DNA of 64,000 nucleotides from the NCBI RefSeq assembly GCF_030811715.1, contig NZ_JAUSRH010000007.1, forward strand, positions 1 to 64,000, in the 5' to 3' direction. Position 1 is the stretch's first letter, and every line of letters begins with the position of its first letter. The position numbers and the translations under genes are program-made. The stretch is from Sinomonas atrocyanea. GTDB taxonomy: Bacteria > Actinomycetota > Actinomycetes > Actinomycetales > Micrococcaceae. Of the stretch, positions 19,913 through 30,337 are shown one piece after another. The notes beneath the pieces are model-generated. The model was not told the origin of the DNA and did not search any database. It saw only the letters and a list, made by a program, of their open reading frames with translations.

Positions 19913-21081
19913 GCTCCAGCACCCCTGACCAGTCCCAGCCCGCACCGGGCGCCACCGGCATCACGTATGCTGCCGCCGGTGTCGACGTCGAGGCCGGGGA
20001 CCGCGCCGTCGAGCTCATGAAGGACGCCGTCAAGGCCACCCACACCGACTCGGTGCTCGGCGGCGTGGGCGGCTTCGCGGGCCTGTTCGACGTCTCGCGG
20101 CTGCTCACGTACCGCCGGCCGCTGCTGGCGACCTCGACCGACGGCGTCGGGACCAAGGTCGCGATCGCGCAGGCCATGGACGTGCACGACACGATCGGCT
20201 TCGACCTCGTGGGCATGGTCGTGGACGACATCGTGGTGGTCGGCGCCGAGCCGCTGTACATGACCGACTACATCGCGTGCGGCAAGGTCGTCCCCGAACG
20301 CATCGCGGACATCGTGCGCGGCATCGCCGCGGCCTGCTCCGTCGCCGGGACTGCCCTCGTCGGCGGCGAGACGGCCGAGCACCCGGGCCTGCTGGGCGAG
20401 AACGAGTACGACGTCGCGGGCGCCGCCACCGGCGTCGTCGAGGCGGACGCCCTCCTCGGCCCAGAGCGGGTGCGCGCGGGCGACGTGGTGATCGGCATGG
20501 CCTCCTCCGGCATCCACTCGAACGGCTACTCCCTCGTGCGGCGCGTCATCAACCACGCCGGCTGGGCGCTGGACCGGCAGGTCTCCGAGCTCGGCCGCAC
20601 GCTCGGCGAGGAGCTCCTCGAGCCCACCCGCGTGTACGCCGCGGACTGCCTCGACCTCGTGCGGGAGCTCAACGGCGCGGCCGGCGGGGACGACCTCGCG
20701 CTGCGCGGCTTCTCCCACGTGACCGGCGGCGGCCTGGCCGCCAACCTCGCCCGGGTGCTGCCGAAGGGCCTCCTCGCGACCGTGGACCGCTCCACCTGGG
20801 AGCTCCCGGCCATCTTCAAGCTCGTGGCCGAGCTCGGGGGCGTGCCCCAGGCCGACCTCGAGCGGACGCTGAACCTCGGCGTCGGCATGGTCGCGATCGT
20901 CGCGCCCGAGGCCGCCGACTCCGCCCTGGCGCGCCTGGCGGAGCGCGGGCTCCCCTCGTGGGTCATGGGCCGGGTCTCGGACGACGACGCGTCCCTCGCC
21001 CAGGCCGGCGACCCCGACTACGTCCAGGGCGCCAAGGGCGTGGACGGCGGCGCGGTGCGCCTCGTCAACGCCTACGCCTGA
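19909..21081 (+). CDS. purM: phosphoribosylformylglycinamidine cyclo-ligase
   Basis: ATP-dependent closure of FGAM to AIR in purine synthesis. The 390-residue length fits PurM with an N-terminal extension of about 20 residues before ITYAAAGVDVEAGD. Motifs include LLATSTDGVGTK, FDLVGMVVDDIVVVGA, GGETAEHPG, MASSGIHSNGYS and HVTGGGL. The ATG overlaps the purF stop by four bases. It is followed directly by a family B inverted repeat and is convergent with the sirtuin gene. Confidence 0.97.
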   Translation: MSSSTPDQSQPAPGATGITYAAAGVDVEAGDRAVELMKDAVKATHTDSVLGGVGGFAGLFDVSRLLTYRRPLLATSTDGVGTKVAIAQAMDVHDTIGFDLVGMVVDDIVVVGAEPLYMTDYIACGKVVPERIADIVRGIAAACSVAGTALVGGETAEHPGLLGENEYDVAGAATGVVEADALLGPERVRAGDVVIGMASSGIHSNGYSLVRRVINHAGWALDRQVSELGRTLGEELLEPTRVYAADCLDLVRELNGAAGGDDLALRGFSHVTGGGLAANLARVLPKGLLATVDRSTWELPAIFKLVAELGGVPQADLERTLNLGVGMVAIVAPEAADSALARLAERGLPSWVMGRVSDDDASLAQAGDPDYVQGAKGVDGGAVRLVNAYA

Positions 21082-21099
21082 CCCTCCCCTCCCCCCCCC

Positions 21100-21194
21100 G
21101 TTTCGGGTACGCATCTCGTCGCGGTTCTGGCGTTTCGGGTACGAAGGCTCGTACCCGAAACGCCGTTTTGCCGACGAGATGCGTACCCGAAACC
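21100..21194. repeat. family B nested inverted repeat, copy 1
   Basis: Four copies of GTTTCGGGTACG are arranged in the order plus, plus, minus, minus. Outer arms of about 22 bases (starting at 21101 and ending at 21193) read GTTTCGGGTACGCATCTCGT and its complement. Inside is a perfect 16-base-pair hairpin, 21129-21144 with 21149-21164, and a four-base loop. It lies between the convergent 3' ends of purM and the sirtuin gene, so it could also terminate both. A second copy is at 43990-44093. Confidence 0.9.
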
Positions 21195-21198
21195 GTAA

Positions 21199-21307
21199 GG
21201 GGTGGGCCCGCGGTCAGGCTGCGGGGGCGGGCCTGCGGCGCGTCAGACTGCGGGGGTGGGCCCGCGGCGCGTCAGTGGGCGGGGGTGGGCCCGCGGCGTC
21301 AGAGGGC
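21199..21307. repeat. imperfect 28-base tandem repeat
   Basis: About four imperfect copies of GGGGGTGGGCCCGCGGCG with a variable TCAG-containing tail, 24-29 bases each. They lie directly after the family B repeat and run into the last codons of the sirtuin gene. Each copy contains the palindrome GGGCCC or a near match. Confidence 0.65.
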
Positions 21308-22264
21308 GCCGCTGAGTTCCTCGAGGGCCTCGCCGATGTCGGCGCGCCAGCGCCACGCAGCCCGGGAGTCCCCACGCGAGGGACCCTGGTTGACGATCCC
21401 GACCGGCTTGTGGTCGCGGGCGGCGTCGAGCACGAACCGGAACCCGCTCATGACGGCCAGGGACGAGCCCAGCACCAGGAGGCCGCGCGCGGCGGCGAGC
21501 ATCGCCGTCGCCCGGTCCTTGCGCTCCACCGGCACGCCCTCGCCGAAGTACACGACGTCCGGCTTGAGCATGTCAGAGCCGCAGACGAGGCAGGGGACCA
21601 TGACGAAGCGCGCGACCCACCGGGCATCGAGCTCGACATCGCCGTCCGGGTTGACCGTGGCGGGATCGTGCGCGACGGCCTCGGCGTAGCCAGGATTGGC
21701 CTGGGCGAGCCGCTCGTCGAGGTTGGTCCGGCCTTCGAGGTTGCCGCAGTTGAGGCACACGACCCGGTCCAGATCGCCGTGGAGCGTCACGAGGTGCTGC
21801 GTCCCGGCTGCCGCGTGCAGCCCGTCCACGTTCTGGGTGACGATCCCGGCCACGTGCCCGGACGCTTCGAGCCCGGCGAGGAGCCGGTGGGCCCGGTTCG
21901 GCTCCGCCCGGTTCAGGTGCCGCCAGCCGATGTAGCTGCGCGCCCAGTACCGGTGCCGCGCCGCTGGATCGTGGCGGAACTCCTGGTAGGTCATCGGGCG
22001 GTGCTTGCGCCACGAGCCCTGCGGGCCGCGGTAGTCCGGGATGCCCGACGCGGTGGAGACCCCCGCCCCCGTGAGCACGAGCACGTCCCGCCCGCGCAGC
22101 ATCGCGAGGATCCCCTCACGGGCGACGTCGGTCGGCTGGGGTGCGGCGTTCTCCGTCACCTCGCGCGCTATGGACCGCAGCGCGGCGGCATGCGCTCCGG
22201 CGACGGCCGGATGCTCGAAGGGGTTCAGGGCCTCAACCGATCCGGCGAGAGTCCTCGTCCTCAT
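21299..22264 (-). CDS. NAD-dependent protein deacetylase, SIR2 family
   Basis: Removes acyl groups from lysine using NAD. With the ATG at 22264 the protein is 321 residues. Motifs are VLTGAGVSTASGIPDYRG, TQNVDGLH, the catalytic His in LHGDLD, and zinc cysteines in CLNCG and CLVCG. The open frame continues upstream, but that part lies over the DUF3073 gene in another frame, so I reject it. The chosen start still overlaps the end of DUF3073 by 32 bases and lacks a strong ribosome binding site, so the start is uncertain. Confidence 0.88.
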   Translation of the reverse strand: MRTRTLAGSVEALNPFEHPAVAGAHAAALRSIAREVTENAAPQPTDVAREGILAMLRGRDVLVLTGAGVSTASGIPDYRGPQGSWRKHRPMTYQEFRHDPAARHRYWARSYIGWRHLNRAEPNRAHRLLAGLEASGHVAGIVTQNVDGLHAAAGTQHLVTLHGDLDRVVCLNCGNLEGRTNLDERLAQANPGYAEAVAHDPATVNPDGDVELDARWVARFVMVPCLVCGSDMLKPDVVYFGEGVPVERKDRATAMLAAARGLLVLGSSLAVMSGFRFVLDAARDHKPVGIVNQGPSRGDSRAAWRWRADIGEALEELSGAL

Positions 22265-22463
22265 CCTCGTCGGCAAACTGATCCGCGTACTTGTCCTCGT
22301 AGTCCGAGTAGTCCGGCTCCGGGTTGTCCGCGTAACGGTGAGACGAGTGGCCGCCCTGCGAGCCGAGTTCCCGCTCGAGAGCTGCGTAGTCAGTGCTGGG
22401 ACTGTAGTACTTGATGTCCCGAGCCTGCTTGGTTGCCTTAGCCTTTTGACGGCCGCGCCCCAT
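22233..22463 (-). CDS. DUF3073 domain protein
   Basis: A 76-residue protein opening with the basic MGRGRQKAKATKQARDIKYY typical of the actinobacterial DUF3073 family and closing with a very acidic tail (DEDEDEDS). Function unknown. A GAGGGGG element precedes the ATG. It precedes and overlaps the sirtuin gene on the same strand. Confidence 0.9.
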   Translation of the reverse strand: MGRGRQKAKATKQARDIKYYSPSTDYAALERELGSQGGHSSHRYADNPEPDYSDYEDKYADQFADEDEDEDSRRIG

Positions 22464-22638
22464 GGCGTGACCCCCTCTTTTGCGTCGTCCCGGAGGTTGT
22501 CGCGAAGGCACGTTCGCGAGGCCCCGGAGTGTCTGATCAATTTGTCGTAGGTCTAGACTACAGGCAATTGTGCCGTTCCGCGTATTCGATCGGCGCTGGC
22601 CACTGGCCGTGTGAGCTACAAGGAAGCGAGCCCAGTGC

Positions 22639-23250
22639 ATGAGCACGTCCAACGTCCCTGACGCCCCCCGCCGCGAGGATTTCCCGCCCCCTCCCCCACG
22701 CCCCGAGCGGTCCCCGCGGACCGCGGCGGTCCCGTCCGTTCCGGCGGGACCGGCAGCGGACGGACCGACCGGAAGGCCGGGCGCGACGAGGCGGCAGGGG
22801 CGCCGCGGGCGGAAGCGTCCGCCAGCCTGGATCCTGCTCGCGGCCATCGCGGCCGTGGGCCTCATCATCTGGGGCATCGCGGCGCTCGCGGGGGTCGGCA
22901 GGCCCGCCTCGGTCGAGGCGACCGCGTACGCCAAGGGCGACTGCTTCGCCGACTTCGACGCCGCGGCCGGCTCCGGGAACAGGATCCCGTGCACCGAGCC
23001 CCACTCGGCGCAGCTGGTAGGCGTCGAGAAGGCGGCCGACGGCGAGGCCTACCCCGGCCGCGACGCCCTCGAGCAGCGGGCCGGGCAGCTGTGCAAGGCC
23101 TCCGACGTGAAGCTGCCCCAGGACGTCAGCGCCCTCAAGCAGCGCTCCGCCTACCCGAGCGAGGACGGCTGGAAGTCCGGCGACCACAGGATGGACTGCT
23201 ACATCGTGAGCACGAATGGCAACACGCTCACCGCGTCCTTCCTTCCCTGA
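22639..23250 (+). CDS. septum-formation family membrane protein
   Basis: A 203-residue protein with a Pro/Arg-rich cytoplasmic N-terminus, one membrane segment at about residues 61-84 (PPAWILLAAIAAVGLIIWGI) and an extracytoplasmic domain. That domain has paired cysteines (GDCFADFD, RIPCTEPHSAQLVG, QLCKASD, DCYIVS), the pattern of the Septum_form family. The family name comes from association with division; a precise role is not known. It is divergent from DUF3073 across a 175-base intergenic region that must hold both promoters. Confidence 0.85.
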   Translation: MSTSNVPDAPRREDFPPPPPRPERSPRTAAVPSVPAGPAADGPTGRPGATRRQGRRGRKRPPAWILLAAIAAVGLIIWGIAALAGVGRPASVEATAYAKGDCFADFDAAAGSGNRIPCTEPHSAQLVGVEKAADGEAYPGRDALEQRAGQLCKASDVKLPQDVSALKQRSAYPSEDGWKSGDHRMDCYIVSTNGNTLTASFLP

Positions 23251-23299
23251 TCGCAGGCCTCCCTGGTCGCCGGCCTTCCCAGCTGGGCCGCGCCATCCC

Positions 23300-25936
<2,637 letters not shown>

Positions 25937-26006
25937 AGCGAGCTCCCTTCCCACAGCTTCCGGATCCATCCAACCTCGCCGACCTCATGCAGGTCAACGC
26001 ATTTAA

Positions 26007-26027
26007 CCTGAGTGTAAGCAACTCAAG
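26007..26027 (-). promoter_or_regulatory. HAIR element (HspR operator) of clpB
   Basis: CCTGAGT-N7-ACTCAAG differs by one base from the consensus HspR inverted repeat CTTGAGT-N7-ACTCAAG. It lies 71 bases before the clpB TTG. The repressor gene is in this window at 42547. Confidence 0.85.
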
Positions 26028-26097
26028 TCTCACCGGCAACTCGGCGATCGCCCCGCGGCCGCGACACGGGCGCCCCCGCGGGTGGATGCTGGTGCCC

Positions 26098-27006
26098 ATG
26101 GCAATCCTCATCGACTCGCCGATGTGGCCGGCGCACGGGACAGTCTTCGCGCATCTGGTCTCCGATGCCTCGCTCGCGGAACTGCACGTGTTCGCCGCCG
26201 CGGCGGGGATCCCGGAGCGCGCCTTCGACGAGGACCACTACGACGTCCCCGAGCGCCGCCACGCGGACCTCGTGGCCCTCGGGGCCCGGGAGGTGACGGG
26301 CCGGGACCTGGCCCGGGCCCTCATCGCGTCCGGGCTGCGCGTGCCCGCGCGCGAGCGGGCCAAGTCCCTGGAGCGTCCGCTCGCCCAGCGCTGGGAGGCG
26401 CTCCTGGCGGGCCGGGACGGGCTCGGCCGGGAGCTCCTGGCGCGCTGGGCGGAGCCGCACCGCCGCTACCACACGCGCGCCCACCTCTTCGCGGTCCTCG
26501 GCGCCCTCGAGACGATTGCCGACGGCGGCACCCCGCCGCGCGCCGTCGTCCTCGCCGCGTGGTTCCACGACGCGGTGTACGGCGCCCCGGCCGCGGCCGG
26601 CGCCGAGCCCGGCCGGGACGAGGAGGAGTCGGCGCTCCTGGCCGAGGTCCGGCTCGCCGACGCCGGGCTCCCGGCCGCGGAGGTGGGCGAGGTCGGGCGG
26701 CTCGTGCGCCTCACCGCCGGGCATGCGCCGGCGGCGTCCGACGCCGCGGGGCAGCTCCTGTGCGACGCGGACCTCGCGGTGCTGGGCCGCGACCTCCGCG
26801 GATACCGGCGGTACGCCGCGCAGGTCCGCGCCGAGTTCGCGCATGTGCCGGACGAGGCCTTCCGCGCGGGCCGGGCCGCGGTCCTCGAGCAGCTGCTCGG
26901 GCTCGATCCGCTCTTCCACACCGACCCGGCCCGCGGCCTGTGGGCTGCGCGGGCCCGGCACAATCTGCGCGCCGAGCTCGACGCCGGCTCGTGGCTGGGG
27001 CGCTGA
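26098..27006 (+). CDS. DUF4031 domain fused to predicted HD-type phosphohydrolase
   Basis: A 302-residue fusion. Residues 1-85 match DUF4031 (ILIDSPMWPAHGTVFAHLVSDASLAELH, DHYDVPERR). Residues 120-300 match the predicted metal-dependent HD-superfamily phosphohydrolases, with EPHRRYHTRAHL, AWFHDAVYG, the acidic EEESA, and LCDADLAVLG. Substrate unknown. The ATG at 26098 fits the family start; an ATG at 26086 would add four residues. It is divergent from clpB, and the shared region holds the HAIR box. Confidence 0.8.
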   Translation: MAILIDSPMWPAHGTVFAHLVSDASLAELHVFAAAAGIPERAFDEDHYDVPERRHADLVALGAREVTGRDLARALIASGLRVPARERAKSLERPLAQRWEALLAGRDGLGRELLARWAEPHRRYHTRAHLFAVLGALETIADGGTPPRAVVLAAWFHDAVYGAPAAAGAEPGRDEEESALLAEVRLADAGLPAAEVGEVGRLVRLTAGHAPAASDAAGQLLCDADLAVLGRDLRGYRRYAAQVRAEFAHVPDEAFRAGRAAVLEQLLGLDPLFHTDPARGLWAARARHNLRAELDAGSWLGR

Positions 27007-27062
27007 GCCCGGCCCTCCACACGCTGGTCGCCGCCACACCCGACGCGAGCGGGGCCGGCCGG

Positions 27063-27584
27063 TCAGGGCCACGCCGCGAGCGGCACGCGCCAGTCGGTGT
27101 CGCCATCCGGGGCCATGTCGACCAAGGCCACGCTGCCGAGCGCAACCACCTGGCCCGTGTGGACCCGCCGCTCGCCCTGCACGGTCACGTGCGGCCTGAA
27201 GCCCTGCCCGGTGTGCTGGGGGCTGTGGATCCGGCCGCCCGCGGCGGCCACGTCCTCGCGGAGGCGGTCGTGGAGGGCCTGGAGCCCCGCGTCCGGCTCC
27301 ACGAGGGAGACCCGGACACGGCCGCGGTAGCCGAAGTCGGCGTCCTCGCCGATCCGCACGCGCAGCGGAAGGGCAGCCCCGGACGCGGCGACGGCCCCGG
27401 CGACCGCCGCGTGGGCGGCCTCCGGGGCCGTGTCGAAACGGAGGAGCGTCACGTGGAGCGGCCAGTGCCGCTTGCCGAAGCGCTGGCCGATCCCGGCGGG
27501 TTCGATGAACGCCACCGCGACGAAGGGATGGATCCGGACCGGGCTCTCGGACTCTCCGGGGGACCCGCCAGGGCCCTCGCCCAT
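27063..27584 (-). CDS. 2H phosphoesterase, 2'-5' RNA ligase family
   Basis: A 173-residue protein with the two H-x-T motifs that define the 2H superfamily: HVTLL near residue 45 and HVTVQ near residue 132. Members hydrolyse or form 2'-5' or cyclic phosphodiester bonds in RNA or nucleotides; the substrate here is unknown. The first 15 residues may not be translated, as a later start is possible. It is convergent with the HD fusion gene and follows the YceI gene on the same strand after 19 bases. Confidence 0.8.
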   Translation of the reverse strand: MGEGPGGSPGESESPVRIHPFVAVAFIEPAGIGQRFGKRHWPLHVTLLRFDTAPEAAHAAVAGAVAASGAALPLRVRIGEDADFGYRGRVRVSLVEPDAGLQALHDRLREDVAAAGGRIHSPQHTGQGFRPHVTVQGERRVHTGQVVALGSVALVDMAPDGDTDWRVPLAAWP

Positions 27585-27603
27585 GCCAGCCGCCCCGGGG
27601 CCG

Positions 27604-28197
27604 TCAGCCCTGCGCGGCCTGCGTCTGCTCGGCCTGCCCGCTGCCTGCCGCGGACTTGATGGCGGAGATCTCGAACTCCAGCAGGATCCGGTCGGAGACG
27701 AGGACGCCGCCGGAGTCGAGCGCGGCGTTCCAGTTCACGCCGAAGTCCTTGCGGTCGATCCGGCGCGAGCCCTCGAAGCCCGCGCGCATGTTCCCGAAGG
27801 GGTCGGTCTCGATGCCGATGAACTCGATGGGAACGGCGATCTCCTTCGTGACCCCGCGGATCGTGAGGTCGCCGTTGACGATGAAGCTGTTCTCCTCGAC
27901 CTGGTCGATCCGCTTGGAGACGAAGGTGATCTCCGGGTAGTGCGGGGCGTCGAAGAAGTCGTTGGTCCGCAGGTGCTCGTCGCGCTGGGCGTTGCGCGTG
28001 TCGATGCTGGCGACCTTGATGGTCACGCTCACGGAGGAGTTGGTCGGCTCGTCGACGTCGACGTTGATGACGCCGTCGACGTCGTTGAACGCGCCGCGCA
28101 CCTTCGTGACCATCGCATGGCGGGTTGAGAACCCGAGCCGGGTGTGGGCCGGGTCGAAGCGCCACTCGCCGGCGAGGGAGCTGTCGAGTTCGGGCAT
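27604..28197 (-). CDS. YceI-family protein
   Basis: A 197-residue lipocalin-like beta-barrel protein of the YceI family, which binds polyisoprenoid-type lipids in characterised members. Family segments are WRFDPAHTRLGFSTRHAM, TFVSKRIDQV, GDLTIRGVTKEIAVPIEF, DRKDFGVNWNAALDSGGVLV and the ending ILLEFEISAIK. There is no signal peptide, so it appears cytoplasmic. AAGGAGG precedes the ATG. Confidence 0.92.
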   Translation of the reverse strand: MPELDSSLAGEWRFDPAHTRLGFSTRHAMVTKVRGAFNDVDGVINVDVDEPTNSSVSVTIKVASIDTRNAQRDEHLRTNDFFDAPHYPEITFVSKRIDQVEENSFIVNGDLTIRGVTKEIAVPIEFIGIETDPFGNMRAGFEGSRRIDRKDFGVNWNAALDSGGVLVSDRILLEFEISAIKSAAGSGQAEQTQAAQG

Positions 28198-28276
28198 GGG
28201 TGCCTCCTTGTCGGATACAACTTATTGTGCGCTCCCCCCTGAATCCAGACGAGGATACCCCGCCCGGAACCGCTGC

Positions 28277-28675
28277 TCAGCGGGTGTAGCTCGCGAACAG
28301 CCTCCTGCTCGGGACGATCTCCTTGCCCAGCGGCATGAGCGAGACCGGGATGAGCTTGAGGTTTGCGATCGCCAGCGGGATGCCGACGATCGTCGCGGCC
28401 ATCGCAAGGGCGGTCGCCACGTGCCCGATCGCGATCCAGATCCCCGCGACGAGGAGCCAGATGATGTTGCCGAGCGCCGACGCGGCGCCACCCCGGCCGG
28501 TGTCCACGACGGTGCGCCCGAACGGCCACAGCGCGTAGGAGGCAATGCGGAAGGAAGCGATGCCCCAGGGGATGGTCACGATCAGCGCGCAGCAGACGAC
28601 GCCCGCGAGGAAGTAGCCGAGGGCGAGGGCGAAGCCGCCGAAGATGAACCAGATGAGATTGAGGATGGTCTTCAT
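28277..28675 (-). CDS. YccF-domain membrane protein
   Basis: A 132-residue membrane protein with the two YccF repeats: LNLIWFIFGGFALALGYFLA with IVTIPWGIASFR in the first, and NIIWLLVAGIWIAIGHVATA with TIVGIPLAIANLK in the second. Function is not established; it is often called an inner-membrane protein. I use the ATG at 28675; a GTG two codons upstream is possible. Confidence 0.88.
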   Translation of the reverse strand: MKTILNLIWFIFGGFALALGYFLAGVVCCALIVTIPWGIASFRIASYALWPFGRTVVDTGRGGAASALGNIIWLLVAGIWIAIGHVATALAMAATIVGIPLAIANLKLIPVSLMPLGKEIVPSRRLFASYTR

Positions 28676-28715
28676 GGACACCAGTCTGCCCCGCGGGGTC
28701 CCGCCCTACAGTTGT

Positions 28716-29557
28716 CCCACGTCCAACGTCCAGATCGCGCGACGCGGCGCGGACGGCTGCACGCAGTACCGCATCCCCTCGCTGGCCGTGACACCTGCCG
28801 GGACCCTCCTCGCCGCCTACGACGGCAGGCCCAATCTCGACGACCTCCCGAGCCCGATCGCCCTGCTGCTGCGGCGCAGCCACCGTGGGGCCCGGCACCA
28901 ACGAGTCCGCCGTCGCGGCCCTGCCCGGCGGCACCCTCGTGCTGCACTCGCGCGCCGCCGGGCACCGGCTCGCCTCCCTCTCGCACGACGGCGGCGCCTC
29001 CTGGAGCGCGCCCCTCCCCATCGGCGGCCTCCCGGACCCGGGCGACAACGGCTCCCCCGTGGCGCTCGCGCCCTCCGCGCACGACGCCGGCAGCCGGGCC
29101 TCCGCGCCCGGCCCGCCCGGCGTGCTGCTCGCCTCGTCCAACCTCGACCCCGAGCTGCGCCGGAACACGGCGCTGAGCCTCTCCCGCGACGGCGGCGCGA
29201 CGTGGCCGCACCAGCTCGTCCTGTGCGAGGGCAGCTCCGGGCACTCGTGGCGGCCGAGCTCCCCGACGGGCGCATCGGCGTGCTGTTCGAGCGCGAGGGC
29301 TACTCGGAGATCCAGGGGACATCCTCGCCTTCCGTGCACGGGTCCGGCTGCCCCAGAGAGTGGCGGCGGCCGGGGTGACCCTGGCGCATCCGGGCGGGGC
29401 CACGATTCCTGTGGACCTCCCGCCCGGCGGCCGGGCCGTGTTCGGCGCGCCGTACCCCTCCCTCACTGTGACCGAGGCAGACGTCGGCGCGGGCCGGGCC
29501 GAGGCCCGGTTCGCAGTGCCGTCGCTGGGGCTCGAGACGGGCGCGTTGCTACCCTGA
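28716..29557 (+). pseudogene. decayed exo-alpha-sialidase gene
   Basis: Sialidase-like sequence is spread over three frames. Frame one (28716-28875) has the RIP motif in CTQYRIPSLAVTPAGTLLAAYDGRP. Frame two (about 28885-29250) has two Asp boxes, LSHDGGASW and LSRDGGATW, and LLASSNLD. Frame one then resumes with AELPDGRIGVLFEREGYSEIQ at about 29247-29316. Frame three carries a beta-sandwich-like tail ending LGLETGALLP. A central part is missing and no usable start remains, so the gene is not functional. An intact copy would act on terminal sialic acids. Confidence 0.8.
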
Positions 29558-29578
29558 TCCCAGGGGCCGCAGCGGCTC

Positions 29579-29620
29579 CCCGGACGAGGGAACCCAGTAC
29601 CCGGAACGCGACAAGACTGG
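29579..29620 (+). promoter_or_regulatory. guanidine-III riboswitch
   Basis: CCGGACGAGG, GTACCCGG and GACAAGAC occur in the order and spacing of the guanidine-III (ykkC-III) aptamer. CCAGT at 29594-29598 can pair with ACTGG at 29616-29620, where the well-studied actinobacterial example has a different but equally complementary pair. That covariation supports the pseudoknot. It ends 16 bases before the SMR gene's ATG and covers the approach to its GGAAGG ribosome binding site. Guanidine would thus control translation of the exporter. Confidence 0.88.
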
Positions 29621-29636
29621 CCGGAAGGCCCGCCCC

Positions 29637-29966
29637 ATGCTCTGGCTCGTCCTCATCGTCTCCGGCGCCCTCGAGGCCGTCTGGGCCGCCGCCCTCGAAC
29701 GGTCGGACGGGTTCCGACGGCCGCTGCCGGCCCTCGTGTTCGTGCTCGCCCTGGCCGCGAGCATGGGCGGCCTGGCCCTGGCGCTCACCGCGATCCCCGT
29801 GGGCACCGCCTACGCGGTGTGGGTGGGCGTCGGCGTGGTCCTCACCGCCGTCTACGCCATGGCCGCCCGGGTGGAGCCCTCGGCCGGCGCGCGTACGACG
29901 GCGGCACGGACGGTCCTGCTGCTCGGCATCGCCGGGTGCGTGGCCGGGCTCAAGGCGGTGGCGTAG
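29637..29966 (+). CDS. SMR-family exporter subunit, probable guanidinium exporter (first)
   Basis: A 109-residue, four-helix small multidrug resistance protein. The conserved Glu of helix 1 is in VSGALEAVWAAAL, and helix 3 carries GTAYAVWVGVGVVLT. The riboswitch in front and the second SMR gene two bases downstream indicate a heteromeric proton-coupled guanidinium exporter (Gdx type). Substrate is inferred from the riboswitch. Confidence 0.9.
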   Translation: MLWLVLIVSGALEAVWAAALERSDGFRRPLPALVFVLALAASMGGLALALTAIPVGTAYAVWVGVGVVLTAVYAMAARVEPSAGARTTAARTVLLLGIAGCVAGLKAVA

Positions 29967-29968
29967 CG

Positions 29969-30337
29969 ATGGCGTGGGCCGTGCTCCTGGCCTCCGCCAC
30001 GCTCGAGGCGGTGTGGGCCACGGCCCTCGCGGCGTCCGCGGGGTTCACCCGGCCCGGTCCCAGTGCCCTCTTCCTCGTGGGGTCGGCCGCGAGCATGGCC
30101 GGACTCGCGTGGAGCGTGCGCCGGATCCCGCTCGCGACGGCCTACGCCGTCTGGGTCGGCGCCGGCGCCTCGCTCACGGTCGGCTGGGCGATGCTGACGG
30201 GGGCCGAGGCCTTCAGCTGGGCCAAGCTCGTCTTCATCGCCGGGATCGTGGGCTGCTCCGCCGGGCTCAAGGCCCTCGGCGGACGGGCTGCTCGGACCGG
30301 GCGCGCTACTCGGGCTGGGCGCGGCGCACGCCGGTGA
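29969..30337 (+). CDS. SMR-family exporter subunit, probable guanidinium exporter (second)
   Basis: A 122-residue partner of the preceding SMR protein, with ATLEAVWATALA in helix 1 and ATAYAVWVGAGASLT in helix 3. Compared with its partner it has an extra Arg-rich C-terminal tail (GRAARTGRATRAGRGARR). That tail overlaps the 3' end of the convergent flavin-barrel gene by 32 bases. The tail may be an extension through loss of an earlier stop. Confidence 0.88.
   Translation: MAWAVLLASATLEAVWATALAASAGFTRPGPSALFLVGSAASMAGLAWSVRRIPLATAYAVWVGAGASLTVGWAMLTGAEAFSWAKLVFIAGIVGCSAGLKALGGRAARTGRATRAGRGARR

Noticed and set aside
22264-22540. Longer N-terminus of the sirtuin protein
   Set aside because: The extra 92 residues are Thr/Arg-rich and lie over the DUF3073 gene in another frame; they do not resemble the SIR2 family.
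29579-29620. Guanidine-I (ykkC) or guanidine-II (mini-ykkC) riboswitch
   Set aside because: The long ykkC core and the twin ACGR-loop hairpins are absent; the order of conserved blocks fits guanidine-III only.
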